64,000 nt of DNA, from NCBI GenBank assembly GCA_021732785.1, contig JAKFUG010000026.1:62001-126000 (forward strand). The letters are read 5' to 3'. A model generated the notes under the pieces. The model was not told where the DNA came from. It made no database searches and worked only from the letters and a program-made list of their open reading frames with translations. Each line of letters starts with the position of its first letter. Position 1 is the stretch's first letter. The position numbers and the translations under genes were made by a program. Positions 26,166-36,100 of the stretch are shown here, piece by piece. The stretch is from Planctomycetaceae bacterium (GTDB lineage Bacteria > Planctomycetota > Planctomycetia > Planctomycetales > Planctomycetaceae).

Positions 26166-27200
26166 AACTGAGGTGTTCCCTCCGTCGACAGGGGTCTCAT
26201 TCACAACCCGTCACCGTAAGAACGGGTCTTCAAAATCACGAATGTGTCATCGCGAACGGCGGAAAGCGAAGCGCGAAAGCCTGAAAATCTGGACTTTCAA
26301 AGTGTTTGGCTTTCCGCTTTTTGCTCTCCGCGAACGGGATTTGAAAACACGTTCCAGGGTTGCGGCAGACATCTACGAATCTGCGGATTTCATTCTGTTC
26401 GAGATGGCGTGTGAGCACCACCCTGCCCGCGAATCATCGCCTACTATGATCACTTCTCTCTCTCAATGGTAGAAACACCGATTCCAGCGGGCGCATGCAC
26501 AGCATTTGGAACTTTCTGCCGCAAGAATCGCTTCGATTGGTAAATTGAAAACGGATGGAGTTGTGAGCATAGAAGGTATGTTCCACTTCGTCGGCAAGGC
26601 TTGCGTAAGCTGCAATCCTTGGCAAATCTTCGACTTGCGCAGACGCTGGAGACGATGCAAGGTTGGCGGAACGAGTACGACGGCGGATGCGTCTCCAGCG
26701 AAATGCCGTTCTGGCGCGACAATTGCAGTTTTGGTGTGTGGGCTCGCGTACTCCAATTTGCAGAATTTGGTTTCAGTCGTGGCGGTCGATTGCCCGGTTT
26801 CACGAGTTCAAAAATGAAGAGTGTGAGAGATTTCCCTAAAAATCGGGGAGTTTGGCAATCCGCACTAGCGAATTTTTTCCTGACGGAGTGAAATGGAGTT
26901 CCTGCCAGTTTAAGTCGTGATCCCTGTCGAAGCGAATTGTGCGTTTTTTGAGTTGGGAAATGGCCTTTCCCATGCTCTTATCGCCCTTCGTTGGCAGCCC
27001 GGTGACGACCTGCCTTTTAGCGTCGAGCTGCATTTGAGGCGGCTCGGTTCCATCCCGGCTGAAGCGGAGTTGAGCTCCGACGAAGGCCCACCAGAGAACC
27101 TCGCCCCACAACGAAGTTCCCGATGCTCGCGCTTCACGGACGAGCCCGACATCGTGTCCCCCAGCCCCCTCGCACACATCGCCAGAAGGAGCCCGTTGTC
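26166..27200. other. 1-kb spacer upstream of the polyketide synthase, no convincing gene
   Basis: The region is noticeably less GC-rich than its surroundings, especially 26480-26960. Several short frames are open on both strands but none has a ribosome-binding site, family motif or consistent codon use. A weak candidate is a minus-strand frame ending at 26836 (last residues NSLVRIAKLPDF), perhaps a gene remnant. The spacer probably contains the promoter and control region of the polyketide synthase cluster. Confidence 0.5.
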
Positions 27201-30200
27201 ATGGGCGCGCGTCATCGTCCGCACCGAGAATTGAAAAACAGTGACATCGCCATTGTTGGTATGTCATGCGTTTTCCCAAAAGCGCCCAACCTGCGGCAAT
27301 ATTGGCAGAATATTCTCCAACGGCTCGACTGCATCCGCGAAATCGATCCCGCACGCTGGGATTCGAGCACGTTCTTCGATGAAGACCGGTTGGCCCGCGA
27401 CAAAATCTATTCCAAGTGGGGCGGCTTCCTCGAATCGATGCGCTTTGATCCGGTGAAGTGGAAGATTCCACCGGCAAGCCTGATGAGCATCGACCCCATC
27501 CAACTGATGTCGCTGGAAGTCGCCAGTCAGGCAATGATCGACGCCGGTTGGGACAAGAAAGAATTCCCCAAGGAAAGCACCGGCTGCATCTTCGCCTGTG
27601 CCGGGTCGCACGATGTCGGGGGGGACTATGCGTTCCGCACGATGCTGCAACACTATCTGCCCCGCGTGAAAGATCTCACGCCGGAGATGAAGCAGCAGAT
27701 TACCGACGATATCAACGCCACATTGCCGGAATGGTCGGAAGACTCGTTCCCCGGCTTCCTGATGAACGTGATCGCCGGACGGATTGCGAACCGGTTCGAT
27801 CTCGGCGGCCCGAACTATGTCGTTGACGCGGCGTGTGCGGCGTCCCTCGCGGCGCTCCATGCGTCGATGGGTCAACTGCGGCTCGGTTCGGTCGATGCCA
27901 TGATCGTCGGAGCGGCGGACGGGACGAACAATCCGTTCTGTTATATGAGCTTCGCCAAGACGCACGCGCTCTCACCCCGCGGAAAATCGCGGCCGTTCGA
28001 TAACTCCGCCGACGGCATCGCACTCGGCGAAGGCATCGCGGCGCTCGTCTTGCGTCGGCTGCCGGATGCCGAACGGGACGGCGACAAGATTTACGCCGTT
28101 ATCAAAGGGATTGGTGCGTCGAGCGACGGCCGCAATCGCAGCATGACGGCCCCGCATCCGCCCGGACAAATCCTGGCGATGAAGCGGGCTTACGAAGACG
28201 CCGATGTCCCGGCAGCAACGGTATCACTCGTCGAAGCCCACGGCACCGGCACCGCGGTCGGCGACAGCACCGAAATTACGTCGCTGCACTCGCTGTTCTC
28301 GCAGGCGACCACCGACGAGCAGTACGCCGCGGTCGGTTCGGTGAAGTCGATGATCGGTCACACCAAGACGTGTGCCGGGTTGGCGAGCCTCGTGAAGACG
28401 GCCCTCGCGCTCCATCACCGCGTGCTGCCGCCGACGTTGAATGTCGAGAAGCCGAACGAAAAGGTCGATTTCCGGCACAGTCCGTTCTACGTGAACACCG
28501 AAACGCGGCCGTGGTTTGACGAACTCGGCGAACACCCGCGCCGCGCCGGCGTGAGCGCCTTCGGGTTTGGCGGCACCAACTTCCACGTCGTAATGGAAGA
28601 ATATGACGGCCCGGCCGAGAACCGTCGCGACACCGATCTGTCGCCGCGTGCGACCGAAGTCTTCGTCTGGAAGCGGGGCACGCGAACGGACATCGTCGCG
28701 ACATTGCAAGCCTTGCAAGCAAACTTGCAAGATGCCCCGGCGCTCGATCTCGCTCAGCTCGCCCAATCGGTTTTGATCGACGGGCAGAACATCGCATCGC
28801 CGTCGAATGCGTGCCGTCTCGCGATCGTTGCCACCACCGTGGAAGACTTCCGGGCGAAGTTGAACAAAGCGGTCGAACAACTCGCTACGAAGTCGGCGTG
28901 GCAGGATCCGACCGGGATTTACTTCTCGGAAGCGGCCGCGATTGCGCCGGAACGGGTGGCGTTCCTGTATCCCGGTCAGGGGTCGCAGTCGGTCAACATG
29001 CTGCGGGATCTCGCGATCTCCAGCCACTGGGCTCAGGATCTGTTCGCGTCGGCCAATCAACAACTGCAAGACCGTTTCCCGGTCTCGTTGACGCGACTGA
29101 TTTTCCCCCCTCCGGCGTTCTCGCAGGAAGAAGACGACGACCGTCGGGCAAAGTTGAATGACACGGCGGTGGCCCAACCCGCTCTCGGTTTGGTCGAAGT
29201 CTTCGCCACGCAGTTGATGGAACGTTACGGGATTGTTCCCGCGGCGGTGGCGGGTCACAGCTATGGCGAATACGTCGCGCTGCATGCCGCGGGGGCGATG
29301 GATGTCGATGATCTGCTGGAAATCTCGGCCGAACGCGGCCGGGTCTCGGCGGAAGCGTCAGAACTCTGTCCGGGGGCGATGGCCGCCGTGATGGCCGGGG
29401 CGGACAAAACGCGCGACCTGCTCGCCCAGGGCGATATCCCCGCGGACCTGGCCAACCTGAATGGTCCCGAGCAGACCATCATTGCCGGTCCGGTGGACGT
29501 GATCGACAAGGCCGTCGCCTATCTGAAAGAGCACGGACTCCGCGCGAAACGCATTCCGGTCACCGCGGCGTTCCATACTTCGGCGCTTGCCCCAGCTGCG
29601 AAGCAACTGGCGAAAGCCCTCCAGGGAATTGCCTTCACGGTTCCGAAGAAGACGGTCTACAGCAACACCCTAGCTGCACCCTATCCTTCCAAAGGACCCG
29701 AGATTCGCAAGTTGCTACAGCGTCACATCGTCGAACCGGTCCGTTTCGAAGAACAGATGCGGCGGATGCGGGAAGATGGTTATGATGTCCTGATCGAAGT
29801 CGGACCGGGCCGCGTGTTGAGCGGACTCATCAGCCGCATTTTCGAGGACGATGTCCCGACGATTCTCACGCTGGATGCCGCAGGAAGAGACGGGGTGACG
29901 CAATTTGCACACCTGCTGGCTCAGGCCACGGTGTTGGGATTGAGCGTCGATTTGCATCCGTGGTTCTCGGCACGAGGATTGCAAGAAGACAGCAGTGAAA
30001 CTTACGTCGCCAACGCGAAAGCGGAAGCGAAACCGAAGCTGGCCGAATGGGTGATTTCGGTTGCCGGAGCGAAACCGGTGACCCCGTTGCCGACACGTCG
30101 CGGAAATCCCGGTGATGGGCTCCGCGCCAAATTTGGCGGCAAAACCGGTACGGTCAACGAGAACAAAGATGACGTGGTGGCACATTCAGCAAATGGGCTG

Positions 30201-31631
30201 AATGGGCCGAATGGAAAGGGCGATAAGCATAACGGAAGTTTGCCGGTTGTGAAGGTTGCGGCGGAAAGCGAGTCCCCGGTTGTCGGGGTGCCCAAGCCGC
30301 TTGCCAATCGCCTGCAGGCTTATGGGGAACCGACACCGGCGGCGGCACCCGCGCCGCTGCCACGCCCGGCCATCGTCGGTTCAAGAATGAACGGCTCGAC
30401 CAACGGATCCACGAACGGACATCACAAGCCAGCGAAAACAACGGCCGTTGAAAAGAACGGTCATGCTCATAGCAATGGAACCGCCACCGCGGTTCGTAAC
30501 GGACAGACGAACGGTCACGCGAATCGAATTTCCGCAGTTTTACCGGGGAGCAACGTACCGATGGCACCGTGCCTCCCGGTCGTCACTGCCCCCCAAATTT
30601 TCCAAGAACCATTGGCACCGTCAACAAGGTTGCATGCCGTGACGACGACGAACCCCATGACGAACGAATCCCACGTACCGGTGTCGGCCGGATCAGCCCA
30701 ACTGATTCTGCAATCTCAAGCTCTGATGATGCAGTTGCTCGATCTGCAGAAATGGCAGCAACAGGTCGCCTTGCGATTTGTCGACGCTCATCAGCAGCTC
30801 ATTCAGCAATGTGCGAATGGCTCCGGGATGCCCGCGCTGATGCCGATGGTCATGCCCTCGGTGGCGATGCCCCAGCCGATGCCCGCGGTGATGGAGCCGA
30901 TTCACGAACATGTGGTCGCTGTGGCTCCGGCCCCGATGCCGGTTGCGGCCCCGGTGGCACCGGCTCCCGCGCCAGTTGCCGTAGCCGCAGTCCCCAGGGC
31001 TGTCGCTCCGGTGGCCGTTGCCGTCGCTCCGAAGCCCGTGGCGGTGGTCGCTCAGAAAGTCGCCGCTCCGGTGGCCCGTGTTTCCCCGGCACCTGCTCCG
31101 GTGGCCAAGCCCGCCAGGACGGAATACGTCAACGGCCACGAACCCGGTCGGAATGGTACGGCTGTCGCCGCCCCGGCTCCGGCCCCCGTTGCGAAAGTAG
31201 CGGCTCCGGCCGCGGTTCCCGCTGGTGACTTGCCTCCGTCGCCCGAAGAATTCAAAGACGACTTGCTGCAAGCCGTGAGCGAACGGACCGGCTATCCAAT
31301 CGAAATGCTCGACCTTGCCTTGCCGATGGAATCGGGTCTCGGAATCGACTCCATCAAAACCGTCGAAGTCTTCAGTAACCTGAAGCGGTATCACCGGGCC
31401 TTCCAGGATGCCGACCAGGACGAAGAAGAAGCGTTGAAGGAATTCACGAACTTCAAGACCCTGGGCGATATCATCGGTGCCTACGAACTCCGCTACCAAG
31501 CGACGGTTTCGGGCACGGCCACCGGCGGAACGCCTGCGGCAACGAATGACGGAACCGTGCAGCGGTACACGTTGCAGACGGCGGATGCTCCTGCGGGTGC
31601 GGAAAAAAAAACTACCCGCGTAGTCAGCTGA
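27201..31631 (+). CDS. Polyketide/PUFA-type synthase, KS-AT-ACP
   Basis: 1476 aa from ATG 27201, with AGAAGGAG upstream. Ketosynthase about 12-465: Cys212 in VVDAACAASLAAL, His347 in EAHGTGT, His387 in KSMIGHTKT. Acyltransferase about 585-900: FLYPGQGSQ, Ser687 in GHSYGE, His792 in AAFHTS. A long linker (930-1340) has Asn-Gly-rich then Ala-Pro-Val-rich repeats. One acyl carrier domain at 1344-1425 carries the phosphopantetheine Ser1384 in GIDSIKTVE. The architecture matches PfaA of PUFA synthases and HglE-like synthases, except for a single carrier domain. The frame stops at TGA 31629 just after nine A; the missing ketoreductase continues in the -1 frame. Confidence 0.92.
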   Translation: MGARHRPHRELKNSDIAIVGMSCVFPKAPNLRQYWQNILQRLDCIREIDPARWDSSTFFDEDRLARDKIYSKWGGFLESMRFDPVKWKIPPASLMSIDPIQLMSLEVASQAMIDAGWDKKEFPKESTGCIFACAGSHDVGGDYAFRTMLQHYLPRVKDLTPEMKQQITDDINATLPEWSEDSFPGFLMNVIAGRIANRFDLGGPNYVVDAACAASLAALHASMGQLRLGSVDAMIVGAADGTNNPFCYMSFAKTHALSPRGKSRPFDNSADGIALGEGIAALVLRRLPDAERDGDKIYAVIKGIGASSDGRNRSMTAPHPPGQILAMKRAYEDADVPAATVSLVEAHGTGTAVGDSTEITSLHSLFSQATTDEQYAAVGSVKSMIGHTKTCAGLASLVKTALALHHRVLPPTLNVEKPNEKVDFRHSPFYVNTETRPWFDELGEHPRRAGVSAFGFGGTNFHVVMEEYDGPAENRRDTDLSPRATEVFVWKRGTRTDIVATLQALQANLQDAPALDLAQLAQSVLIDGQNIASPSNACRLAIVATTVEDFRAKLNKAVEQLATKSAWQDPTGIYFSEAAAIAPERVAFLYPGQGSQSVNMLRDLAISSHWAQDLFASANQQLQDRFPVSLTRLIFPPPAFSQEEDDDRRAKLNDTAVAQPALGLVEVFATQLMERYGIVPAAVAGHSYGEYVALHAAGAMDVDDLLEISAERGRVSAEASELCPGAMAAVMAGADKTRDLLAQGDIPADLANLNGPEQTIIAGPVDVIDKAVAYLKEHGLRAKRIPVTAAFHTSALAPAAKQLAKALQGIAFTVPKKTVYSNTLAAPYPSKGPEIRKLLQRHIVEPVRFEEQMRRMREDGYDVLIEVGPGRVLSGLISRIFEDDVPTILTLDAAGRDGVTQFAHLLAQATVLGLSVDLHPWFSARGLQEDSSETYVANAKAEAKPKLAEWVISVAGAKPVTPLPTRRGNPGDGLRAKFGGKTGTVNENKDDVVAHSANGLNGPNGKGDKHNGSLPVVKVAAESESPVVGVPKPLANRLQAYGEPTPAAAPAPLPRPAIVGSRMNGSTNGSTNGHHKPAKTTAVEKNGHAHSNGTATAVRNGQTNGHANRISAVLPGSNVPMAPCLPVVTAPQIFQEPLAPSTRLHAVTTTNPMTNESHVPVSAGSAQLILQSQALMMQLLDLQKWQQQVALRFVDAHQQLIQQCANGSGMPALMPMVMPSVAMPQPMPAVMEPIHEHVVAVAPAPMPVAAPVAPAPAPVAVAAVPRAVAPVAVAVAPKPVAVVAQKVAAPVARVSPAPAPVAKPARTEYVNGHEPGRNGTAVAAPAPAPVAKVAAPAAVPAGDLPPSPEEFKDDLLQAVSERTGYPIEMLDLALPMESGLGIDSIKTVEVFSNLKRYHRAFQDADQDEEEALKEFTNFKTLGDIIGAYELRYQATVSGTATGGTPAATNDGTVQRYTLQTADAPAGAEKKTTRVVS
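30290..31210 (+). other. Low-complexity linker of the first synthase
   Basis: This stretch encodes the AT-ACP linker. Its first third is rich in Asn-Gly (NGSTNGSTNG, NGHAHSNG, NGQTNGHANR; an earlier NGLNGPNG block lies near 30195), and its last part (about 30900-31210) is nearly pure Ala/Pro/Val (VAAPVAPAPAPVAVAAV). Such flexible linkers let a carrier domain swing between active sites. Confidence 0.7.
31603..31611 (+). other. Run of nine A: probable slippage site joining KS-AT-ACP to KR
   Basis: The sequence GCGGAAAAAAAAACTACC contains A9. Frame 0 reads GAA AAA AAA ACT and ends at TGA 31629; the -1 frame reads GGA AAA AAA AAC TAC and is open from 31550 to 33151. Both frames are open together only between 31550 and 31628, and A9 lies in the middle. 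Ribosomal -1 shifting or RNA polymerase slippage (A10 or A7 transcripts) would give a 1983-residue KS-AT-ACP-KR protein. A sequencing error in the homopolymer is the other explanation. Confidence 0.7.
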
Positions 31632-31657
31632 TTCTGCTGCTTGGCGAAGCCGCGGAA

Positions 31658-33151
31658 TTGACGTCGACTGTAACGGCCGGACTGACGCAGGAAGGTTACC
31701 GTTACCGCTGTATCCTTCCCGGATCGCGGGCGCGAAAGGTTTCTGCGGAAACCTATGAAGTCGACTTCGGTTCGCCGGAATCGTTGCAGGAATTGCGGCA
31801 ACTTCTCGTCGGTTCGTCGGGCGAAATCATCGGTGCCGCGATCAACTTCCTCGGGATCAGTCAGGCGTATGCGGCGACGGGGTGTGCCAGCGGTGAAGCT
31901 GCGTTGCAGGTCACGCTGTGGTCGTTCCAATTCCTGAAGGAATTCGCGAACGATCTCACCGCGGCGGCGCAGCAGGGGGGCGGCACGGTGATGAACCTCA
32001 CCGCGCTCGATGGCCGCCTCGGCTTGGGGCGCGGCGGACGAATGGCCCTCACCTCGTCGGGACTGCTCGGACTCTTCAAGACCTTCCAGCAGGAATATCC
32101 GACGCTGCGGGTGAAGACCGTCGACCTCGATCTCAGCGCGGGCAACACGATCATGGGATCGCGATTGCTCGACGAGTTGATGGTCGATGATCATCTCGTG
32201 GAAGTCGGCTTGAGTGCGACCGGGCGCTCCACGGTGCGGTTGGAGCGGACGACCGCCCATCCGACACAACTCGGGCCGCTGCCCTTGGACAAATCCTCGG
32301 TGGTGCTCATCACCGGTGGAGCGAACGGCATCACTTACGACGCTGCGTTGCGATTAGCCGAACTCGCGAAGCCGACGCTGATCCTGGTCGGCCGATCGCC
32401 GCTGCCCGAGCCGGAAGGGGACGACACGCGCGATCTCGACACCGCCAAGTTGCGGATGCACCTCATCCAGCAACGCAAAGCGCAGGGACAGCCGATGGTC
32501 CCCGCGCAGATCGAACAGAATCTGCGGCGGATCCTGAAAGACCGGCAGATTCTCGACAATCTCGCGGCGTTGGAAGCCACCGGGGCCACCGTCGAATATC
32601 ACTCGATGGATGTCCGCGATGAGGAAACGTTCGGAGGACTCATCGATGACGTCTACACCCGGTTCGGTCGCATCGATGGCGTAATCCACGGCGCGGGGGT
32701 CATCGAAGACAAGTTGATGAAAGATAAAACCCCGCAATCGTACAGCAACGTGTTTTCCACGAAGGTGGACAGCGCTTTAATCCTGGCGAAGCGGTTGAAG
32801 CCCGCGGAGTTGAAATTCCTCGTCTTCTTCTCCTCGGTCTCCGGGCGGTTTGGGAATGGCGGGCAAGCGGACTACAGCGCGGCCAATGAGTTCCTGAACA
32901 AGCTGGCGGATGACCTGGATCGCAAGTGGCCAGGCCGCATCGTCGCGATCAACTGGGGGGCTTGGGATGCTGGCATGGTTTCTGATGAACTGCGCAAACT
33001 TTATGCGGCACGCGACCTGTACATGATCCCGATCCCCGATGGGGTCCAATTCCTCGAAAATGAGCTGCGATTGGGCAGCCGGGGCGAGCCCGAAGTGACG
33101 ATTGCGTGTAGCATTCCCAAGTTAATTGAGATGGTGTCCGCTCGGCGGTGA
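31658..33151 (+). CDS. Ketoreductase domain (-1 frame continuation of the first synthase)
   Basis: Open to TGA 33151; the first possible start is TTG 31658, with no ribosome-binding site, and domain-like sequence (SQLILLLGEAAEL) begins before it. So it is probably read by frameshift from the upstream gene rather than started here. Residues are numbered from 31658. A structural subdomain about 1-205 precedes the NADPH-binding KR: ITGGANGI at 218-225, catalytic Ser in FFSSVSGRFG (near 393-395), Tyr406 and Asn410 in QADYSAANEF, and a late VAINWGAWDAGM. It reduces the 3-keto group after each chain extension. In PfaA this domain follows the carrier domains in one chain. Confidence 0.88.
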   Translation: MTSTVTAGLTQEGYRYRCILPGSRARKVSAETYEVDFGSPESLQELRQLLVGSSGEIIGAAINFLGISQAYAATGCASGEAALQVTLWSFQFLKEFANDLTAAAQQGGGTVMNLTALDGRLGLGRGGRMALTSSGLLGLFKTFQQEYPTLRVKTVDLDLSAGNTIMGSRLLDELMVDDHLVEVGLSATGRSTVRLERTTAHPTQLGPLPLDKSSVVLITGGANGITYDAALRLAELAKPTLILVGRSPLPEPEGDDTRDLDTAKLRMHLIQQRKAQGQPMVPAQIEQNLRRILKDRQILDNLAALEATGATVEYHSMDVRDEETFGGLIDDVYTRFGRIDGVIHGAGVIEDKLMKDKTPQSYSNVFSTKVDSALILAKRLKPAELKFLVFFSSVSGRFGNGGQADYSAANEFLNKLADDLDRKWPGRIVAINWGAWDAGMVSDELRKLYAARDLYMIPIPDGVQFLENELRLGSRGEPEVTIACSIPKLIEMVSARR

Positions 33152-33174
33152 TTTGCAGTTTGGATTAAGACCGT

Positions 33175-36100
33175 ATGTCATCAAATGACGTAGCGATTGT
33201 CGGGTTGGGATGCGCTTTCCCGCGCTCGGCGAACGTGCGCGAGTTCTGGCGAAATAACGTCAACAGTGTCGACTGCATTGAAACGCTTCCCGCGCATCGG
33301 CTGCCCCACGCGCGCAACTGGAAGCGACCGGTTACGGATGACGCCTGGTTGCCGTTCCCACGGGGGGGCTTTCTCCCGCCGGGAATCGGCACCGATCCGA
33401 TGCAGTACGGCATCACTCCGAACGTCCTGCGCTATGGTGATCCCGATCAGTTCCTGATGTTGAACGTCGTCGATCAGGCTTTGCAAGATGGCCACATCGC
33501 CGCGGATGATGTCCGCCGCGCACGGACCGACGTGATCGTCGGTCGCGGCAGCTATCCCGGCAACAAGGCGAGCGAGACCGGCCTGCGCGTCGAATACTTC
33601 GACACGATTCTGAACATGCTGGAGCGGAAGTTTCCCGAGCGCTTTCCGCGCGAACAGCGGGATGAACTCGAAACATTTTTCCGTTCGACATTGCCTCCCA
33701 GCGAAGCCGATTCGTTATCAACCGCGATCAACAACATCACGGCCAGCCGGGCGGCGAACCGGCTCAATCTCGGTGGGACCGCGCATTGCGTGGACGGGGC
33801 ATGTGCGTCCGGGTTGATTGCCATCGAGCAAGGTTTGGATCGCTTGCGGCTCGGCAAGGCGGATCTCGTTGTCGCGGGGGGATTCTTTCTCACGCAGACG
33901 CAGATTTTCATGCACGTCTTCACGCGCATCGGGGCGGTGTCGAAATCGGGCATGATTCGCCCGATGGACCGCCGCGCGGATGGTTTGCTGATCGGTGAAG
34001 GAGCCGGGGCGGTTCTGCTCAAGCGGCTCGAAGATGCGATTGCTGATGGCGACCACGTTTACGCGATCATCAAAGGGGCCGGGTCCGCGAGCGATGGCCG
34101 CGATGTGGACGTGCTCGCGCCGTCGATGCAGGGCCAACTCCGGGCGCTCCACCAGGCGTATCAAGACGCGAACATCGATCCCGCGAGCATCGGTTACCTC
34201 GAACTGCACGGCACCGGGACCGTGCTGGGCGATCTTACGGAGCTGGAGACCGTCAAGGAATTCTTCGGGCGGTCGAAGCATCCGCCGACGACGCGCGCGA
34301 TGGGGACGGTGAAGTCGATCATCGGCCACTGCATGCCCGCGTCGGGAATCGCAGCGGTGATTCGGACGGCATTGGCGCTGTCGAACAAAGTTTTGCCCCC
34401 GAGTTTGCACTGCGAAGAACCGCGGCCGGAACTGGTCGATTCGCCGTTCTACATCAACACCACCACGCGACCGTGGGTGCAGAACGAAGCCCGTGGGCCG
34501 CGCCGCGCCGGCGTCAATTCGTTCGGCTTCGGCGGCATCAACGGCCACCTCGTGCTGGAGGAAGTCGTCACCGCCGGGAAGTCGCGCCGCAAGACCAAGG
34601 CCATTCTGCCGCGACCGATTGAACCGACGGTCGATCGCCCCAGCGAACTCGCGGTGTTTGCGGCGAAGTCACCACAGGCGCTCATTCAACAGTTCCAGCA
34701 GTTGCAACGTTTCCTGACGGAAGACCAGCAGACCAAGACACCAGCCGGCATTGCGGCCGCATTGACGAAGCAGATTGACGCCGCGCAGCCGTGCAAGCTG
34801 GCGATCATCTTTCAGACACTGGAAGAACTCACCGACAAGCTCGATCGGCTGGTGCCGGAGTTGACCGGAGCAACCACCACCGCGACTTCCGGCGTGGGGT
34901 CCGGCAGCAATCAACCGCTCGGCGATGAGCAGATTTATTACTCCGCCGATGCCAAACAACCGCCCGGTAAAATCGCGTTTCTCTTCCCGGGAATGGGCTT
35001 TCCCGGCCTCATCGGCAACTATCCCGATCACGTTCTCGAACTCTGCCTCCACTATCCCGAACTGCGGCAGGAGTTCGATTATTTCGAAGAGCGCGACCGC
35101 CATCCGGATGACGATATCCCCACCAGTTCGGTCTTCGTGCCGCCCGCCTCTTTGCCGGAAGAATATCGTCAGAAGCTGAAAGCCCGCCTCGCGCCGCCGA
35201 AGAGCGAGAACGAAACGGCGAACGCCCCCGCAAAACCGGAAGAGCGGTATCTCGCGGCGATGGGCGTCACGCTGGTCAACTGGATCAGTTGGACGTTGCT
35301 CGAGCAGTTTCAGGTCCCCGTCGACATGATGACGGGGCAAAGCCAGGGCGAAATGGCCGCGCTCTGTGCTGCCGGGATGTCCGATTTCCACGAGACCGCC
35401 CCGGCGTATTGGAAGGTGCTCAACGTCGACTGGCGCGATGCGGCCGGTGGGCGATTGGCCTTCGTGTTTGCTTCCGCCGAGAAGGTGCAGCCCTACCTCG
35501 ACGAAGAACCGGGGACGTACATCGCGATCTACACGATGCCGTCGGCGATCATTCTCGGGGGCGATCGGAACGGGTTGGCCCGGATCGCCGAGAAGCTGCG
35601 GAAGGAAGAAATCTTCACGCAGTTGCTCCCGTATCCGCCGATCCACACGCCGTGCCTGAGTTACCTGCTCGAAGAGTTGCAGCAATCGTTGCAGGACCAC
35701 GAATTCAAAGTTCGTTCGCCGAAGGTGAAGCTCTATTCTTCGATCACGACGAAACCGTATCCGACGACAGAAGCGGAAGTCCGCAAGACGTTGATGCTCA
35801 ATCTCGATCATCCGCTCCGCGTGTGGGAAACCCTGCGGCGGATTTATGATGACGGAGCACGGGTTTTCGTGCAGGTGGGCGGCGGGCACATGTCGGCCCA
35901 CATGAAGCAGTTCTTCCCGGCCGGCGCGAACGTGGTGACCGCGGCGCTCGATGTCGACACCCGCAATCCGATCACGCAACTCAACCACCTCGTCGGTGGG
36001 TTGTTCACGGCGGGCGTGCCGATGACGCTCGACCCGTTGTATGCGCACCGTCGAATTGAGCCGCTCGATTTGTCCGCCCCGCGCGCGGCTGAACCGGTAC

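Noticed and set aside
31658-33151. The KR frame as an independent gene
   Set aside because: The only early start is a TTG with no ribosome-binding site, and domain sequence continues upstream of it in the same frame back past the A-run.
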